A stretch of 64,000 nt of DNA from Dichotomocladium elegans. Its lineage: Eukaryota; Mucoromycota; Mucoromycetes; Mucorales; Lichtheimiaceae. Shown here piece by piece: positions 11,142 through 23,681 of this stretch; position 1 is the first letter of the stretch; each line of letters starts with the position of its first letter. The notes beneath the pieces are model-generated. The model did no database searches and was not told the origin of the DNA. It worked only from the letters and a program-made list of their open reading frames with translations. Made by a program: the position numbers and the translations under genes. Location: the NCBI GenBank assembly GCA_025716815.1, contig JAIXMN010000023.1, positions 548,969 to 612,968 on the forward strand, written 5' to 3'.

Positions 11142-14100
11142 AGCTAACTACAGATGTGTATGGGGGATTGTAAAAGAATGAAAGAGAAGAGAAAAAAAAA
11201 GAAAGGCTAGCAAGGAATGGATATTATTCTTATATTTTCTTCCAATTTCCCTTCTCCCGTCCCTTGGGCACATGACCACAGTTGCTGGGCTTATGCCCTG
11301 CATGTAGGCCTCATATTATCGGGCCCTTTTCCGAGACTATTACCCTCCTCGCCCACACCTTTTCGCGCGCATCCCTGCCATTGTGCCGAACTCAATCCTT
11401 TCTTTAATTCAGTCCAGAGGTTTCTTTACCCGAACCTCCCTTTCCCTCAACGCGGGGGACCGGGTTGAGAAAGTGGGGCAGCTTGGCTAGTCGTAATCAG
11501 CTGTGCGCCATACCAAAAATAGTAACCGGCAAGCGATGGGTCCTGCACGTGAAATGCTAATGGTCCTCCCCACACATAACTTGACCACCCCTTCCCCCAA
11601 GCTGGGAGACTAGCACCAAACAAGTTTTCAACAAGGAAGGGGGGATACGTTTTGCCATGTATAAGGAATGTACGTCTCTTAGTAGCCCAGCTCTGCTGTT
11701 TTGGTGCCCCCGCTCCAAGGAAATAAATGAAACCTGCTGATCTCCGTAGACGATATGGTTTCTGTATAATACACAATGATCGCGTGCCAAGGAGTTGATC
11801 ACATACCATATCAGCGCAGCTCACGCTGTGTTTCACTCAACGGTATAAGTTACAGCATTGCGCTGCAAACAGCATATTGCGGGCTAAAACATCGAGATCC
11901 TACGTATCGCCAATACAATGATGCGTACGTCCGTATGTGTGTTTCGCAATTGCAAAAGCGTAATACCTGGTGACCTGTTGCGGGACCCGCGGGTTTATTT
12001 AAAGAAGTTGATCAGATATATACAAGAGAATTCTGTGAAAAAGTCAAGATACAGATCGATGTACTGCGCCGTCTATTTCAAATGGAGAAGATGTTTTTTG
12101 CTGGCTTGTAGACAGCGAATAGGCGAAGCTTTCGGATTAGAAACGGTACATAGTAAAGACCTCGAGGACTGTATAAAATTTGGGGAATTACTACGCGCAC
12201 GGAAAAATTTTGGGCAGTTTAGAATTCAGCTCGCGCACGGAAAGCCCGTTGCCTGTCCCCACCACTAAGCAGAGAAAGTAACAGCATAGCGATAAAAGGT
12301 ACCATACATGTTAAACGATTAGCCAAAATCAAGTCAATAGACAGGATCTCTTTATTTAATCTTAATGGATCAGCAGTAGACCATAATGGGGTACATAATG
12401 ATTGGTAATGGGCCGCACTGCACTGTGTGAATTCTCCTCTGCATCCCTAATTAAATATGTTGATTCCCGTCATCTGTACAGAGGAAGAGTGTGATGTTTG
12501 GCGGTTGCTCACGCTAGAGTGCATTTATGAAGGACAATAATAATGGTGCTGTTCATGATTATACGGTAATACACTACCCGACGTTCATACATACATACAT
12601 GAACGCATGTCTTTGAAACATCAGCCTATTAAAACGAAGCAGAGTGCTGATTATTTAGCTAAACTTAATCCCATGACGCTGTGATATAAACGTGCAAGTG
12701 TTGGTACCTAGAAACTACCTGTAATATTGCACTATTTTCTATTACAATGAATAGATTATACATCAATAGATATTATATAGATGTTAAATGGGCAACAGAG
12801 ACTGCAGGAGTATACTGTAAACAGTAGTCTATCCATCAGAGAAGTACACACTAATCTATAACAATTATTTGGCTCCATGACATTCTCTGGCAATGGTTGC
12901 TTCTTGATATGTAAGTGCCTCCAGGTCGTCTTGTAATGGCCTCGCAAACTATGTCTAGACCAAATTTCCAGGTATCCAAAAGCAGATGAAGTTGGTTTTA
13001 TTTGATATTGCGATATATGAGCGCTTGCTGCTTGCAGCTCTTCCGCTCTCGCGCGATTCTTAATGATGGGTGGCTAAAAAAACCCTAGGGGATTGTAGGG
13101 AAAAAATGAAAGTGGCAACAGATAGGTAAGATAATGGGGAGATAGGTATAGGGAAGAAAACAGAGGTATCCAAAAGCAGGTGGCCATTCGACGGTAATTG
13201 ATGGCTTAAGCTTCACAGTCTCCCAGTGAACATTGTAGATGTGATACATCACAATAGGTGGCATCTTGATCTTAGGGGGAAAACTGGAAAGGAAGGTATA
13301 GGCGTGATCGATGCTTGTTTCGCTCGCCAGATGAAAATGTTGCGACTGGGCGATTGAATATCTCAGCAACAAACTGGCAGTCTACTGATCAGTCAAACCA
13401 ATATCTCATTGGGAAGCATTGACTGCCTAGATCCTTTGTGTCGCCTGTAACACCGTGTCATCCTGCTAATGAGATTCTCCAGTTCATCAGAGGAGGAGGC
13501 ACAACATCAAATTCTTGCAGCGCTCGCGATTTACAGCAACGTATGCGTACATGCTCCTCTTCGCTTCAATAAAGGGATCCTGCCAACCGAGCTGGACATA
13601 AGAAACGGCCCTAAATCTGCCTCATCCATCAGCAGTGATGTCAACTTCTCAGACAGTACGTAATGTCAGCGAGTAAGTCTGGGTGAATTTGCAATGGGTG
13701 AGGGCTACATTATAATAACCCACAAAAAAGCAGCGAAAAGTACTAATGTGTGCTTAGTGTCGAAGTCAGTATAGGCAGATATAGTTTTACTTACCAACTA
13801 TCTTCAATGTCTAGAGATCATCGTCCTCATATTTACAGTCCAAATGTCGCTTTAGTAATATTTTGGCACCTTGGGCACCAATACTCTTTTTCTTTTTTCT
13901 CTTTTTATCAAAGTCAAAGTCAGAACGAAGGAGTACTTTTCCATGGTGGGTTTACACTTTCAACGTCTACTTTTTCGAAATCAATGAGAGGGCGGGCTCC
14001 TTTCGCACCTTTTGGCCTCCCTTTGGTCTTAACCCATGTGGAAACTGCAGACTGTCGAGATTAGCTGGTTTGAACTAGCTTACAAGTTCCTCCAGGGCGC

Positions 14101-14383
14101 ATAGCAAATCCGAGCGCTGTTGGTCATCCGTACAGGAGACGAAAAAGTTATCGAGCGAGGATTTAGCGACGCTATACTTTTTGTCATAAAAGTGGAATGC
14201 ACATTACCAAGTGGAAGGACATCAAGCGCTCCTAAACCGGTCAAATTAGTCATTATCCTGTATTATCTAGGGCCCATTGCAAAATACCTTGTTCCCAACG
14301 GTGCAGTGCTCGCTAGGCGCCATCAAAGTGCAATTGTATTTGGATCCTTTTTGCGGAAGCGAATTCCGACAAGGTAAGTTATA
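11142..14383. other. Gene-poor region with decayed coding remnants
   Basis: About 3.2 kb in which I find no supportable gene. Open frames up to ~130 codons occur (for example 11447-11836, reverse strand) but lack recognisable motifs and splice partners. On the reverse strand at about 13930-14035 a short basic stretch reads KTKGRPKGAKGARP, an AT-hook-like motif often seen at the end of transposase-derived proteins in these fungi; it is not connected to a longer frame. A short phrase (tatccaaaagcag) recurs at about 12973 and 13168. Confidence 0.4.
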
Positions 14384-15327
14384 CACTATTTTCAAAATCA
14401 AAAGCACATCCTGCCAGTTCTGAAGTCGCAGGATCGCAAAAATACAAATCGGATTTTACCCAGAAATCTTTACGCGTGATGATAAATCCATCTCACCCTT
14501 ATGACTCTTTCTCTTTTAACAGCAATCCTTTTTTTTTACAAAGATGGCCAAGATCATGTCGTTAATGAGCGTGGCTGTCCTGAACCTATGGACTATGCCA
14601 TTGATGAGGAATTGTACCACTTCACCCCGTTTGTTCTCACACTGAATATATGCGTAGCATATCGTGCAAATATAACCCTGAGCTTACTGCCACGCACATT
14701 CCCAAGAGAAAGGATACAAAATTCGGATGAAAGAAGCAAGGATCAAGCGCAGTTACACAGCGTACACTGACCAAGACAGGGTCAGATTTTTCAAACTGAT
14801 GCTTGATAAGGTCTTGAGTGCATCAGCTGCTGCAAAACAGCTGGGAATCCATGTTCGCTCAGCCCAGCGATGGGTACAACTTCATCCCGACTCTCTCTTC
14901 CATGGTCTTATCCTATAATACCAAAATATTTTATTGCAACTAACATCCACTGTCCTTTATAGATTAACCAATCGTACCCGTGCTTGATGAGCCATGGAAG
15001 AGAGGAGTTCCTAAACACCCTTCCGCTCCTTCCCTCCGCCGCAGCCATTCCATCGTCTGGCGCCCTGGCAGCCGCCGCCTGTCTCTTCTGGTATGCCGGC
15101 TCTCTCTTCCTGTCTCTCCGTCTCGGCTATCACTGAGACTACCCAAGATAACTCCCGGGTCCTTCGGGGCCCTTGAGTATAAGTTAAAGTGTACGGAGGA
15201 GTAGTATTGTCTGTTGACTAGCAGGTTTTAATCCATGCATGCGAAATCGTTTTACCTACTGATACCACAACTTTATACAACCCTATGCGACATTTTTTTT
15301 ATCTTGTTTACGACTATTATTTTTGAT
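14384..15327 (+). mobile_element. Transposon family copy A: internally deleted TIR element
   Basis: The left terminus after TA at 14382-14383 reads CACTATTTTCAAAATCAAAA. The right end, read in reverse (GTCGTAAACAAGAT...), matches the other ends of copies B (39355-41537) and C (58036-59455), but its outermost ~8 bases seem to be missing. The interior shares long stretches with copies B and C: the block around 14560-14880, the block with ccatggaagagaggagtt at 14992, and the segment ending with ttaaagtgtacggaggag near 15185. The central transposase part is absent, so this copy is non-autonomous. TA at the border is the target duplication typical of Tc1/mariner/IS630 elements. Confidence 0.8.
14727..14918 (+). 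pseudogene. Truncated transposase N-terminus (helix-turn-helix) in copy A
   Basis: A 63-codon frame reading YTDQDRVRFFKLMLDKVLSA, then AAAKQLGIHVRSAQRWV, a homeodomain-like helix-turn-helix as found at the N-terminus of IS630/Tc1 transposases. It then runs into the terminal non-coding part of the element, showing that the catalytic domain was removed by an internal deletion. The same HTH region is present, in worse shape, in copies B and C on the reverse strand. Confidence 0.7.
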
Positions 15328-15872
15328 TAACGGAATATTTGGGGTCTCGTTCGTCCGCGTCGGGTTCCCAAGATTTGTGAAGTTCCTGTTGTATATAAAT
15401 GATTGTAAACTGACATATAGCTCCTTGCAAGCAGGTGAGAGCTCTGGTCATTTCAGTGTCGATATGAATTAGCTCATGGTCCTTGTAAATGATCCTGGTG
15501 ATTGCCATGGTCGATGATAATCCAGTGGTCGAAATCATCATGGCTACGGTTTTTCTCTGGAAGAATGCAAATTCAGGTTTACAACCCGTCTCAAACAGTC
15601 GATTATCCAATGTACGAAAGAATACGGAATCCTGACCACGGATACGCAGGGAAATATTTTGTGTCGCGTCTTTCTCGTACATCCTGCGAATTTTGAAGTA
15701 GGTGACAGACAACTTTGATGCTAAGAAATTGTGTATATCATTCGTCGGTGTAGTGGCTCGCTAAATGATATACGGGTTAGCAGGTGCCAAGATGTGCTAC
15801 AACATCTGGCAGTTACTGTACCATGAAATACGAACAGCTTTCTCCTAAATCTTTTCTACTGCAGATGGACAT
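15317..15872 (-). CDS. Hypothetical protein, probably truncated by transposon copy A
   Basis: Not recognised. Two-exon inference: complement(join(15317..15760, 15822..15872)), 164 aa. It starts at ATG 15872 (MSICSRKDLGES), with a 61-nt intron carrying a GTACAG donor, a CTGCTAAC branch-like site and a TTTAG acceptor. The second exon alone gives 147 codons of balanced composition (for example FFRTLDNRLFETGCKPEFAF, LIHIDTEMTRALTCLQGAI). The last codons (VNQK, stop) lie in the terminal bases of transposon copy A, so the original C-terminus is probably lost. It may belong to a multicopy family of unknown function. Gene reality is moderate; start and first exon are uncertain. Confidence 0.4.
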
Positions 15873-16122
15873 CGAGCAGATATTCAAACGTTTCAATATT
15901 ACCGTCGATATGTTTGAACAATGACTAATGGATTATGACAAGCAAGCACAACACCATTACATCCAAGACGCCACAGAGAATGTTTCTCTATGACATCTGC
16001 ACGCGGTAAAAAAAGGCAGTAAGAAGCATATGAATATTGTTATTTGCGATACAATGTACAGTATTGATATTCTAGAAAAAAAAAGATAAGGCATGCTTGA
16101 TACGTACAAATGCAAAGTACTG

Positions 16123-18440
16123 CTAGTGTCTCTTCTCCAGAATGATCTGACCAAAAGGCATAGTCGATCCAACCTTATTGGGGAAATGAATCTTGCCCTT
16201 GGGAGTGAGCTTGTAGTCACGAATGAGGAAGGAGACGATGGTCTTCATCTCTTGCAAAGCAAACCACCGACCGCTAAGGAGATAGTTAAGGTCTCCCATT
16301 TTAGATTTTGAAAATTGCGATTGCATTCCTCACCGCATGCACACACACACACACACACGCACACACGCACACACGCACTCACGCACACACGCACACACGC
16401 ACACACGCACACACACACCCTGCAATGGTAATGTAACTTACGGGCATGAATGTTTGCCTTCGCCAAAGACCAAAAAGTCATCTCCAATCTTGGAAGCCGC
16501 ACGATCCTCGCCCACAAATCGATAAGGATGGAAATTATCGAGATCAGTCTTGTCGGTCGTACGCTGGGTGGCGGTATCGCGATGGTTGAACCAAAGGTTG
16601 ACGATGACGTCCTCACCTGGTGTCACACATTCTCTCTCAGTAACTGTATATCTTACTAACTCATTATCTGAATTTGTCAAATTTACCAGGCTTGATGACA
16701 GCGCCAGAGCTCAGGGTAATGTTACCCTTGCCAATATATGTGTGGTTATGAGTAAGGAAGTTGTTCTTGATGCGCATGGCTTCTCGGCAGACACTATCGA
16801 GCTTAACGAGGTCTTTGATGGCCGCACCCGTGAACATCTCTGCAGGATCCTTTTCATCGGGCGAGATACCGTGGTTTCTAAGGACTTCCTTCTGCTCCTG
16901 GAGAAGCTCTTCGACCACGTCTGGATGTTCAGCAAGTCTGTACAGGACGATCGTGGAATTCTCGCTCGTTGTGTGCACCGCAGCAAACACAAGCTCAATC
17001 ATCCATTTTGTCATGATATCGGCAATATACTCCGGATCTGATGACTGTTCACAGTGGCTCTCGAGGATCGTTTGAAGAACGTCGTCCTATCAAACAAATA
17101 GATCATTAGCGAAAATATGCCCATCATGCATCCTGATTGTTCACATATTGCATACCGGCCGTTCCCATCCGGGTTCCTTAGCACCTTCGATACGCGCAAT
17201 CACCTCGGGGATGATGGCACTGAAGAGATTCTTCTTGTGGTATTGCATTGAAGGGCTAAACTTGCCATAGAATCTATTTTGTTTTTTGTTTTGGCCATTG
17301 ATGTCAGTGTTACTGCTTACTTAACATCATGAAGATGTCTTCTTCTTCTTCTCTCTCTCTTTCCAAACATACCGCATACGAAGATGGTTCAAAAGGGGGT
17401 AGCCTTCCAGATAGGGGTAGGGAAATTGAAGTTCCTTGCCGACGTCAACAGTAACGTTCTTGAAACTCTCGAGAATGGCCCGGTTGTTGGCCAGGTTAGT
17501 TCCAGCAAAAACGGAGGCAGTGGCGGCTGCGACCATGTGCTGAACCAGAGGATAGAAATGTGGGAGGACAACGGGCTCTAAGGGAAATCAGGGCGAATAA
17601 GCAATAATCCATCGAGCTCCCCTCTTGGAATTGGGTTTTATGGGCACCATCATTACCTGTAGGGAAGGCAGAAAGGAATTGCTTTTGACCAATAGCAAGC
17701 TAAAAAAGCGCATCAATGATAAGCAATATATCGCGCTATGAGATTGCCTGTTTTCCATGTTCTACACATACATATTGCACAGCGCGGGGCGTGAAATGCT
17801 TGAGATGATTGGTGAACTTGAGGATCACCCGGCGCAAGGAATCGGAAGTGATAACATCGTTGGGAATATCGGCCAGGACATCGATATCGAATCGCTGGAT
17901 GAGCGTGGTGGGAAACAGATAGTTGGTGCATCAGTATATTATACATATATACGTATGTATACTCCAGAGAATGAGGAAACACTAACCTTCTTGACAGCGG
18001 TGACAAAGTCAAAATCGGTGTTCAGGAAGATCTCGCGTACATGATGACCACTGACGACGGTCTGGATGCGTCCGTTCAAATGAACACGGTAAACATGCCC
18101 GTAGCGTTCACCCCATTTCTTCAAAAAGGCCTCGGGATCGCGGTTGTATTCGCGTGTGGAACCAATGATAGGCCATGTGTAGGGCACCAGCGGAATACCA
18201 TCGTTCTGGATATATATTTTTTTCCAAGTTACATGGGATCATCTAATAAACTTTGTTCCTTCCAGCAAAAAAAAAGGACACTGTTCTTACGTGGCTGAAA
18301 GCGACCACTGCCCGATAAACGGAATAAAGAGAGACTAAGGCAACAGAACCGGCAATAATGCCAATCTTTTGGCGGTTATTGTCGATATAATCGGCATGCT
18401 TTTCTAAAAATGTGGTGATGTGCTGCTGGACGATAGACAT
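16123..18440 (-). CDS. Cytochrome P450 monooxygenase
   Basis: Model: complement(join(16123..16273, 16442..16616, 16687..17086, 17156..17273, 17373..17577, 17657..17699, 17772..17894, 17987..18205, 18291..18440)), 527 aa, a normal P450 length. An N-terminal membrane anchor (IGIIAGSVALVSLYSVY) precedes a Pro-rich hinge (IPLVPYTWPIIGS). The I-helix reads FAAVHTTSENS, ExxR is EAMR, and the haem loop FGEGKHSCPGR has the thiolate ligand near Cys477. This ER enzyme would use NADPH-P450 reductase for substrate oxidation. The AVHTTS I-helix lacks the usual acidic residue before Thr and resembles the ent-kaurene-oxidase-like fungal group. The substrate is unknown and no biosynthetic neighbours are seen. 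All nine joins are GT-AG and phase-consistent. Confidence 0.95.
16337..16420. repeat. (CA)n / (GCACAC)n microsatellite inside P450 intron
   Basis: About 84 bp of alternating CACACA and GCACAC units, located in the last intron (16274-16441) of the cytochrome P450 gene. Two apparent open frames across it are artefacts of the repeat. Confidence 0.9.
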
Positions 18441-19713
18441 TTGGGTTGAAGAGTGGGGATGTATGGAAAGGAAAGGAGGAGAAGAGAGTGAGGTAGAGAT
18501 ACCAGACTTTGTTTCGGTTATTTAATAAACGATTACAATAAGTCGCACAACCCGTCGGACGTTTACAGAGCTAAACTTGGATACAAACCCCAACATTCGT
18601 CCAGACTGGATCTATATGTACTACAACATTGGCCTGTCCACACAAGTCCAATTTTTCTTGTTGCACGAGCGGTGTTCGCTCGCTTTCATTTTAAGCAAAC
18701 ATATCGCATTCATCTACTATATCGTTTGCGGCGACGTTACTGATGGCTAGCCCTATTCATTGCTGCTATATCCCTCGTCTGTACTCTTCTCGGGGGGTGG
18801 ACGTGTCATGTTAGATCAAATAAACAGAACCTTTCATGTCGGGGAAAAATTGAAAACCTCTCTTATTGGCTGGCAGATCTGATTTACCATGTTAATCCCA
18901 TGCGGTAAAAGTTTCAGGCGATTAGACCTATTTCCTTTTCAGTAAGCCGGATTTTATGCGGGGTACAAATCATGACGCAAAAGGAAACTATTTCACGTCC
19001 CGCATTCGCGTGCGCACGCCTTTCTCTATCTCTCATGGATTGATTCTTTGGACATGAACGGAGATCGCATAGCTTGATGTTCACACGTTTTGCAGGAAAC
19101 AGATCGTATGTATGTGAACACTCATGCATCAACTTAAATTAGGGTTATCTCCACATTACAATGGAATTGAAAAGTGGCTTCAGGCGCTTCTTTTTTTCTG
19201 TTATGAAATGAGCAGTAATTGTTGTGGTAGATAGCACTAAATTAATTGATTGAGTGTGCGATGATGATGAGCCGGTGTGACGTCCGAAAAAAAAAGGGGC
19301 ACATGTGATGATCGCTCTCTTGATAGAGAGGCTATGACGCAGTGAATACATTTGTAAGCTAGCGGTTCCGTCATATCATCCAAGTCAGCTTATAATCTTT
19401 TCCATACAGTAAAATACCGAACGGAGATTGCGGAAATGGGTCCTCGATTACACGATAAGTCATGCCGCTTTGGTGATTACTCTCATGCACAAATTCTACC
19501 CGTACACTTGGCTTAAGTTATACGTATCCAGAAACCTATCTTTGTATATGAGGACCCAAACGTAGTTCGCTATCGTATAGTTTTTTTTTTTTTTTTAGAT
19601 TCACAGAGATCAATGTCGACTCGTAAATTTTCTTCCCAAATGGGTGGGGTTCTAAGATCTCATTACAGCTACTGAAATATTCTAAGACACTCCAAGGTGC
19701 AGTGCATGTATCG

Positions 19714-19749
<36 letters not shown>

Positions 19750-20252
19750 CTAATTGTAGTTTAGACGATGTGTAATAATATATAAAAACAACAGCAACGC
19801 CCTTTTCTGTACAAGCTTTTGCCACTCAACGCTTTGCGGTCCAGAAACGTATATATACACACTGATACAGTACACAGTTTCTGATGTGTCGGGTTCTGAG
19901 ATAACAACGAAACAATTATATATCGGTCCAGAGGAAGCCTCGGCATACCAGGATTACAGCCACTTTAAAGCTAATCCCATTACTAACTGCAAGTACATAC
20001 TGTATAACATGGTGTACTGCAGTTGCTGATGAACACATAGCACAGGACCTAACAAAGTTAACAAGTTTGAATATGAGAGTGAAAAATCTGAATAGGGGCG
20101 GTTACATACCTACGCAGGAGAAGAGTACTTTTTTTTTTTACTTTGGTGGGCCCACCCAAAACGTACCTGTCTACAAGATACATGTATAACGTCATGTTTG
20201 TCTGTGTGTTCCGCTCTAGAAAAAGGGAGCAGATTTCACGTTCATAAAGGTT
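18441..20252. other. Intergenic region with (AT)n microsatellite
   Basis: About 1.8 kb upstream of the P450 gene. It includes an (AT)n run at about 19717-19746 and T runs at 19580-19597 and 20129-20139. Short open frames lack any family resemblance. I see no RNA gene or transposon. Confidence 0.5.
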
Positions 20253-21160
20253 TTATTCACGTTTGACAGAGGAATAGAGATATGGTACATGGGCTAACAA
20301 GGAGAAACCCGCCTGTCGAATGTCATGTATAAGATGACTCCACGATATCTCGGTCGTAGCCAGATCATGAACCGGCTTGCCAGCTGAAGCAGATGACGAT
20401 GATGAAGCCTCTTTTGCGCCTGGACCGGGAGTGCGGGTTTCCTGAATCGCTTCTGTCTGTTCGAGATAGTCGGCGAGAGCTTCGTAATTATAGAGATTGG
20501 CTTTGTAGAACATGTCGAGGAACGCTCCAACCACCGGGACAAGGCCAATGACGAAATCTAAAAAAGAACCGTTCAGGATGGACATGCGGCATTTTATTAG
20601 GTGAGGGCGGTCTACCCATTTGGGACTTACCAATCGCTAAGCTCACCATCATACGAAGCAATAGCCACAATGGAATACCAAATTGGGTTGAAAGATACAC
20701 TGCAGAAAATCAGAACCTTTAGTACATATCTGCTTGCAAACCAATAACCAATACGTAAAGAGCCATCTATACCTTGATATAACGAAAATAATGTACCGGC
20801 AAATCCTCCAATGAATGGAATAAAAGTCTAATGCATGCAACGCAGAAAAAAAAGGGTCAATGTGAGCCTGTGTTGCGGGGAGAGGGATGAAGAGGAGAAT
20901 CGAAGAGGCTATACCAAAAGCGAGTCCACACCAAGCGGAATGGGTGAGTGAGGCACCGCATTGTCGAGCCAGTTTGCTATTTTTTCAATCTTATGAAGCA
21001 GTTTCTTGCGTTTCTTGTCCGTCATGCTTTTCTTTGGCGTTGTTTGGAGCAAATACGGATAACGACGTTCATAGTTCGTCAGCTGCGCCTTTCCCCGCGG
21101 ACGATACTTCTCCGCGTGTTGAGGAATCTTCAGTTTATTGTAGATGAAGCGCTGGAACAT
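20253..21160 (-). CDS. DUF4112-family membrane protein
   Basis: Model: complement(join(20253..20557, 20631..20699, 20773..20827, 20915..21160)), 224 aa, with start ATG at 21160 (MFQRFIYNKLKIPQHAEKY). The core shows the DUF4112 pattern: a helix WLDNAVPHSPIPLGVDSLL, then TFIPFIGGFAGTLFSLYQV, IPLWLLLRMMVSLAIG and DFVIGLVPVVGAFLDMFYKANLYN, i.e. paired hydrophobic helices linked by Gly/Pro-rich turns. Function of the family is unknown; it is widespread in bacteria and fungi and predicted to be membrane-bound. The C-terminal tail is Ser/Ala-rich. Small introns (57-87 nt) interrupt the membrane core. The splice phases fit. Confidence 0.88.
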
Positions 21161-21389
21161 GGGTTGGGGTAAGAGGCGTTTTTTATGCAATAAAGAGAGA
21201 GAGAGAAACTTTGGGACAATGACCGAAAAAGTCGAACCCCTAATATTGCCGGAATTTCAAAGGCCGATATTCACACACGATGTTGTAATGGTGACATGAC
21301 GGGTTTACAGAAAAGGTGAAAAGAAATCGCAGGATGTGTGTGGGGGTGAGGAATATGAATACAAAGGTCTGAAGAGTATAATTCATGGA

Positions 21390-23032
21390 TTAGGCTCGTT
21401 TTCGTAGACCTTCTTCTTGCGCCGACTGTGGTTTCTCCTCGATACGCTGCTCAACAAGACGAGCACGCCGACACCAGCGCCGTCGTCGGGTGAAAGTCTG
21501 CATCCCAGGTTTCCCGCTGAGTTGCTTCCAGGCGTTGTTACCATACTGCCAACCGTTGCGGTCCACACGACCCTGCAGCTCGCCCGTCATGTCGACCCAC
21601 CAGTCATCATCGGCCCAGCCCCAGGTTTTTTTGATGGTCACCTTGATTGTTGTACCATCCTTATTGTCGGTGCGATATTGGACTGTTTCGCTCGGATGAG
21701 GTAGTTGAAAGTCATCCTTAGACTGGATGGGAACAAGTTGATTATCGGTCCTATAGAATGATTACGTTAGGTTGACAATCAACGTCAGTCCCTGTTAGTT
21801 GTTTTACCAAGGCTGACGCTCAGTGGGCATCATATTAACGGTCCAATCCATACCGAGCCACCAGCGCTACATATAATATGCCCTGTTAGTCATCCAAACA
21901 CCACCTCGAGACTGTCTCTTAGGCATACCTGATTCTCAAACACGTCAAATTGGAAGATCATCTCGCTTCGGCTGCCAGCAGCGCCCTTCATATCTGCAGC
22001 TTTATTGTTAGAGCCGCTGTTTAACAAATTCATTGTCTTTTCCTTCTCTTGTTGAGCGATGCCGAGCCATCCCGACACCCAGCTTCTGATTCGTCCCCAC
22101 GTGCTCTGCTGTTTTGCAGTTTTTTCACTGCTGCTGCTGTGCAGGATCGGTACCACGGTCAATCCACACGAGATGACCAAGGCCACCCCATAGGCCCAGA
22201 GAGCAGCAAGTATATTCATCAATAAGGTGCTCCGACGAAGGGCCATGATCATTACGCCAAACCATGGTGACTCGCCGATGAGGACCAGAGTGCCGAAGAG
22301 CGCAAGGATACCACGGGAGCCGATCATGAGATTGAGAAGGATCCACGCCGGCCAGACATAGAGCAGGATGCTGAGCATGGATGCCACGACCTCTGGGCGC
22401 GATCCATCCAAGCGATCAGCCACCACTGACCATCTCTGCCGCACGTCGTCTACAAATGCGTTGATGACGGCCAGATCGCGGAGCGTGTCATCCAGTGTTA
22501 CCCGACCCTCAGGCTGGAGCTTGCGCGAAATCAACTCCTCTTCCTCCTGTCGCTGTCGCTGTCGTTTCAAACGTGCGTCATCGTCATCGTCGTAATAATC
22601 ACTGTGCTGATCATCATCATCATATTTTTTAGCGACTTCCGCCCGCTGGAGCTCAAGGCGCTCACGTTTCAACCTGAGCGTTCGCACACGGAGCCAGTCC
22701 CTGGCCATCTTGACAACCACCATGGTTGGCACACCGACTGTCAACACAGCCGAAGTCCACCAGCAGCAGGCAATCCACAGGAGGACAGCGAGGACTGAAA
22801 GACGGGGTTCTTTGTAACGCCAGGTTATGATCTCAATCGCAATGGCAATCTGGCGGATGGCTGGACCAAGCACAACGAGAATGCGCAGAATGGGCATCGG
22901 TATCTGGTCAAGTGTCTGTGCCGTGTGCGGTGATGAGAAGCTTTGGTTGTCCAAGGTGCTAGGCGGGTCCACAAAGTATGCATTGCGCAAGTCACCCGCG
23001 CCATTGCTTGACATGGAATCCGTCTCGGCCAT
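21390..23032 (-). CDS. Peroxisomal membrane peroxin of the Pex24/Pex30 (dysferlin-domain) family
   Basis: Model: complement(join(21390..21750, 21808..21866, 21929..23032)), 507 aa. The N-terminal part has several hydrophobic segments (residues ~48-110 and ~225-300, e.g. VLLWIACCWWTSAVLTVGVP), separated by an acidic/basic coiled linker rich in Asp, Arg and Gln. The C-terminal half carries a split dysferlin domain: FENQRWWLGMDW...PWTD (DysF-N) and WQYGNNAWKQLSG...FTRRRRWCRRARL (DysF-C). In yeasts this family (Pex23/24/28-32) acts at ER-peroxisome contact sites and controls peroxisome size and number. Introns of 62 and 57 nt lie just before and within the DysF-N block. Exact paralogue assignment is not possible from sequence alone. 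Confidence 0.9.
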
Positions 23033-23681
23033 GAAGGGGTATATATACTGAGTATGGCGTATGCGTGAGTCTGCGGTTGGGCGGGTGGAGAAAAGAAAAG
23101 GTTTTCTTTATATAAAAAGAGAAGAAAAAAAAAACTCTAAATAAAAGATTGGTTCGAAGTAATTTCACGTGAGATTATCTGTATGCGTTTTTGTGTGTGA
23201 ATGGATGGTGCTCAAAAAGCAGGTCATAAACTAGGAAAACATTGTTCGTTATCGGCATTCATTGATTCTATCATGACGAGTTTGTGATGATGAAGTACTT
23301 TATTTTCCTACTTTATTATTATTGTTATGGTCCTTTCTCGGACATGTCTGCTGACAATGGGTTGCCTAGCCCAGAGGAAGCCCCTTCTCCTGTCCAAGGG
23401 GTGGGAGATGGTCGGCGTTTTGGGAGCTTCCCTTTCTGGTACTCGGACGCCTCTTGGCCCACAACGCTTGCCCCCAACTCTGCCTCTGCTTAGCGTCCAC
23501 CCCCAACCACAACACCCCCCCCCACCGATTGCTGTGAAACAAGCACTGAACGCGTTATGATGTTGGACCTCGTCTACGCAGCGAGAACTCGCAGAACTCT
23601 AAAATCAATAGTCACTTATTCGATGACGTTTCGAATGCTAACAACCACGATAGTCTTTTCTTTCTTGTCCTCATTCCGATT
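23033..23681. other. Divergent intergenic region between peroxin and RS-protein genes
   Basis: About 650 bp shared upstream region of two divergently transcribed genes. Open frames of ~70 codons (23284-23560) have no recognisable content. No conserved promoter element could be named with confidence. Confidence 0.45.

Noticed and set aside
11447..11836. 129-codon reverse frame
   Set aside because: No motif, no splice partner and no family resemblance; length is compatible with chance.
19717..19746. AT run as a possible origin or centromere-like element
   Set aside because: A simple (AT)n microsatellite, like several others in introns and spacers; nothing else supports such a role.
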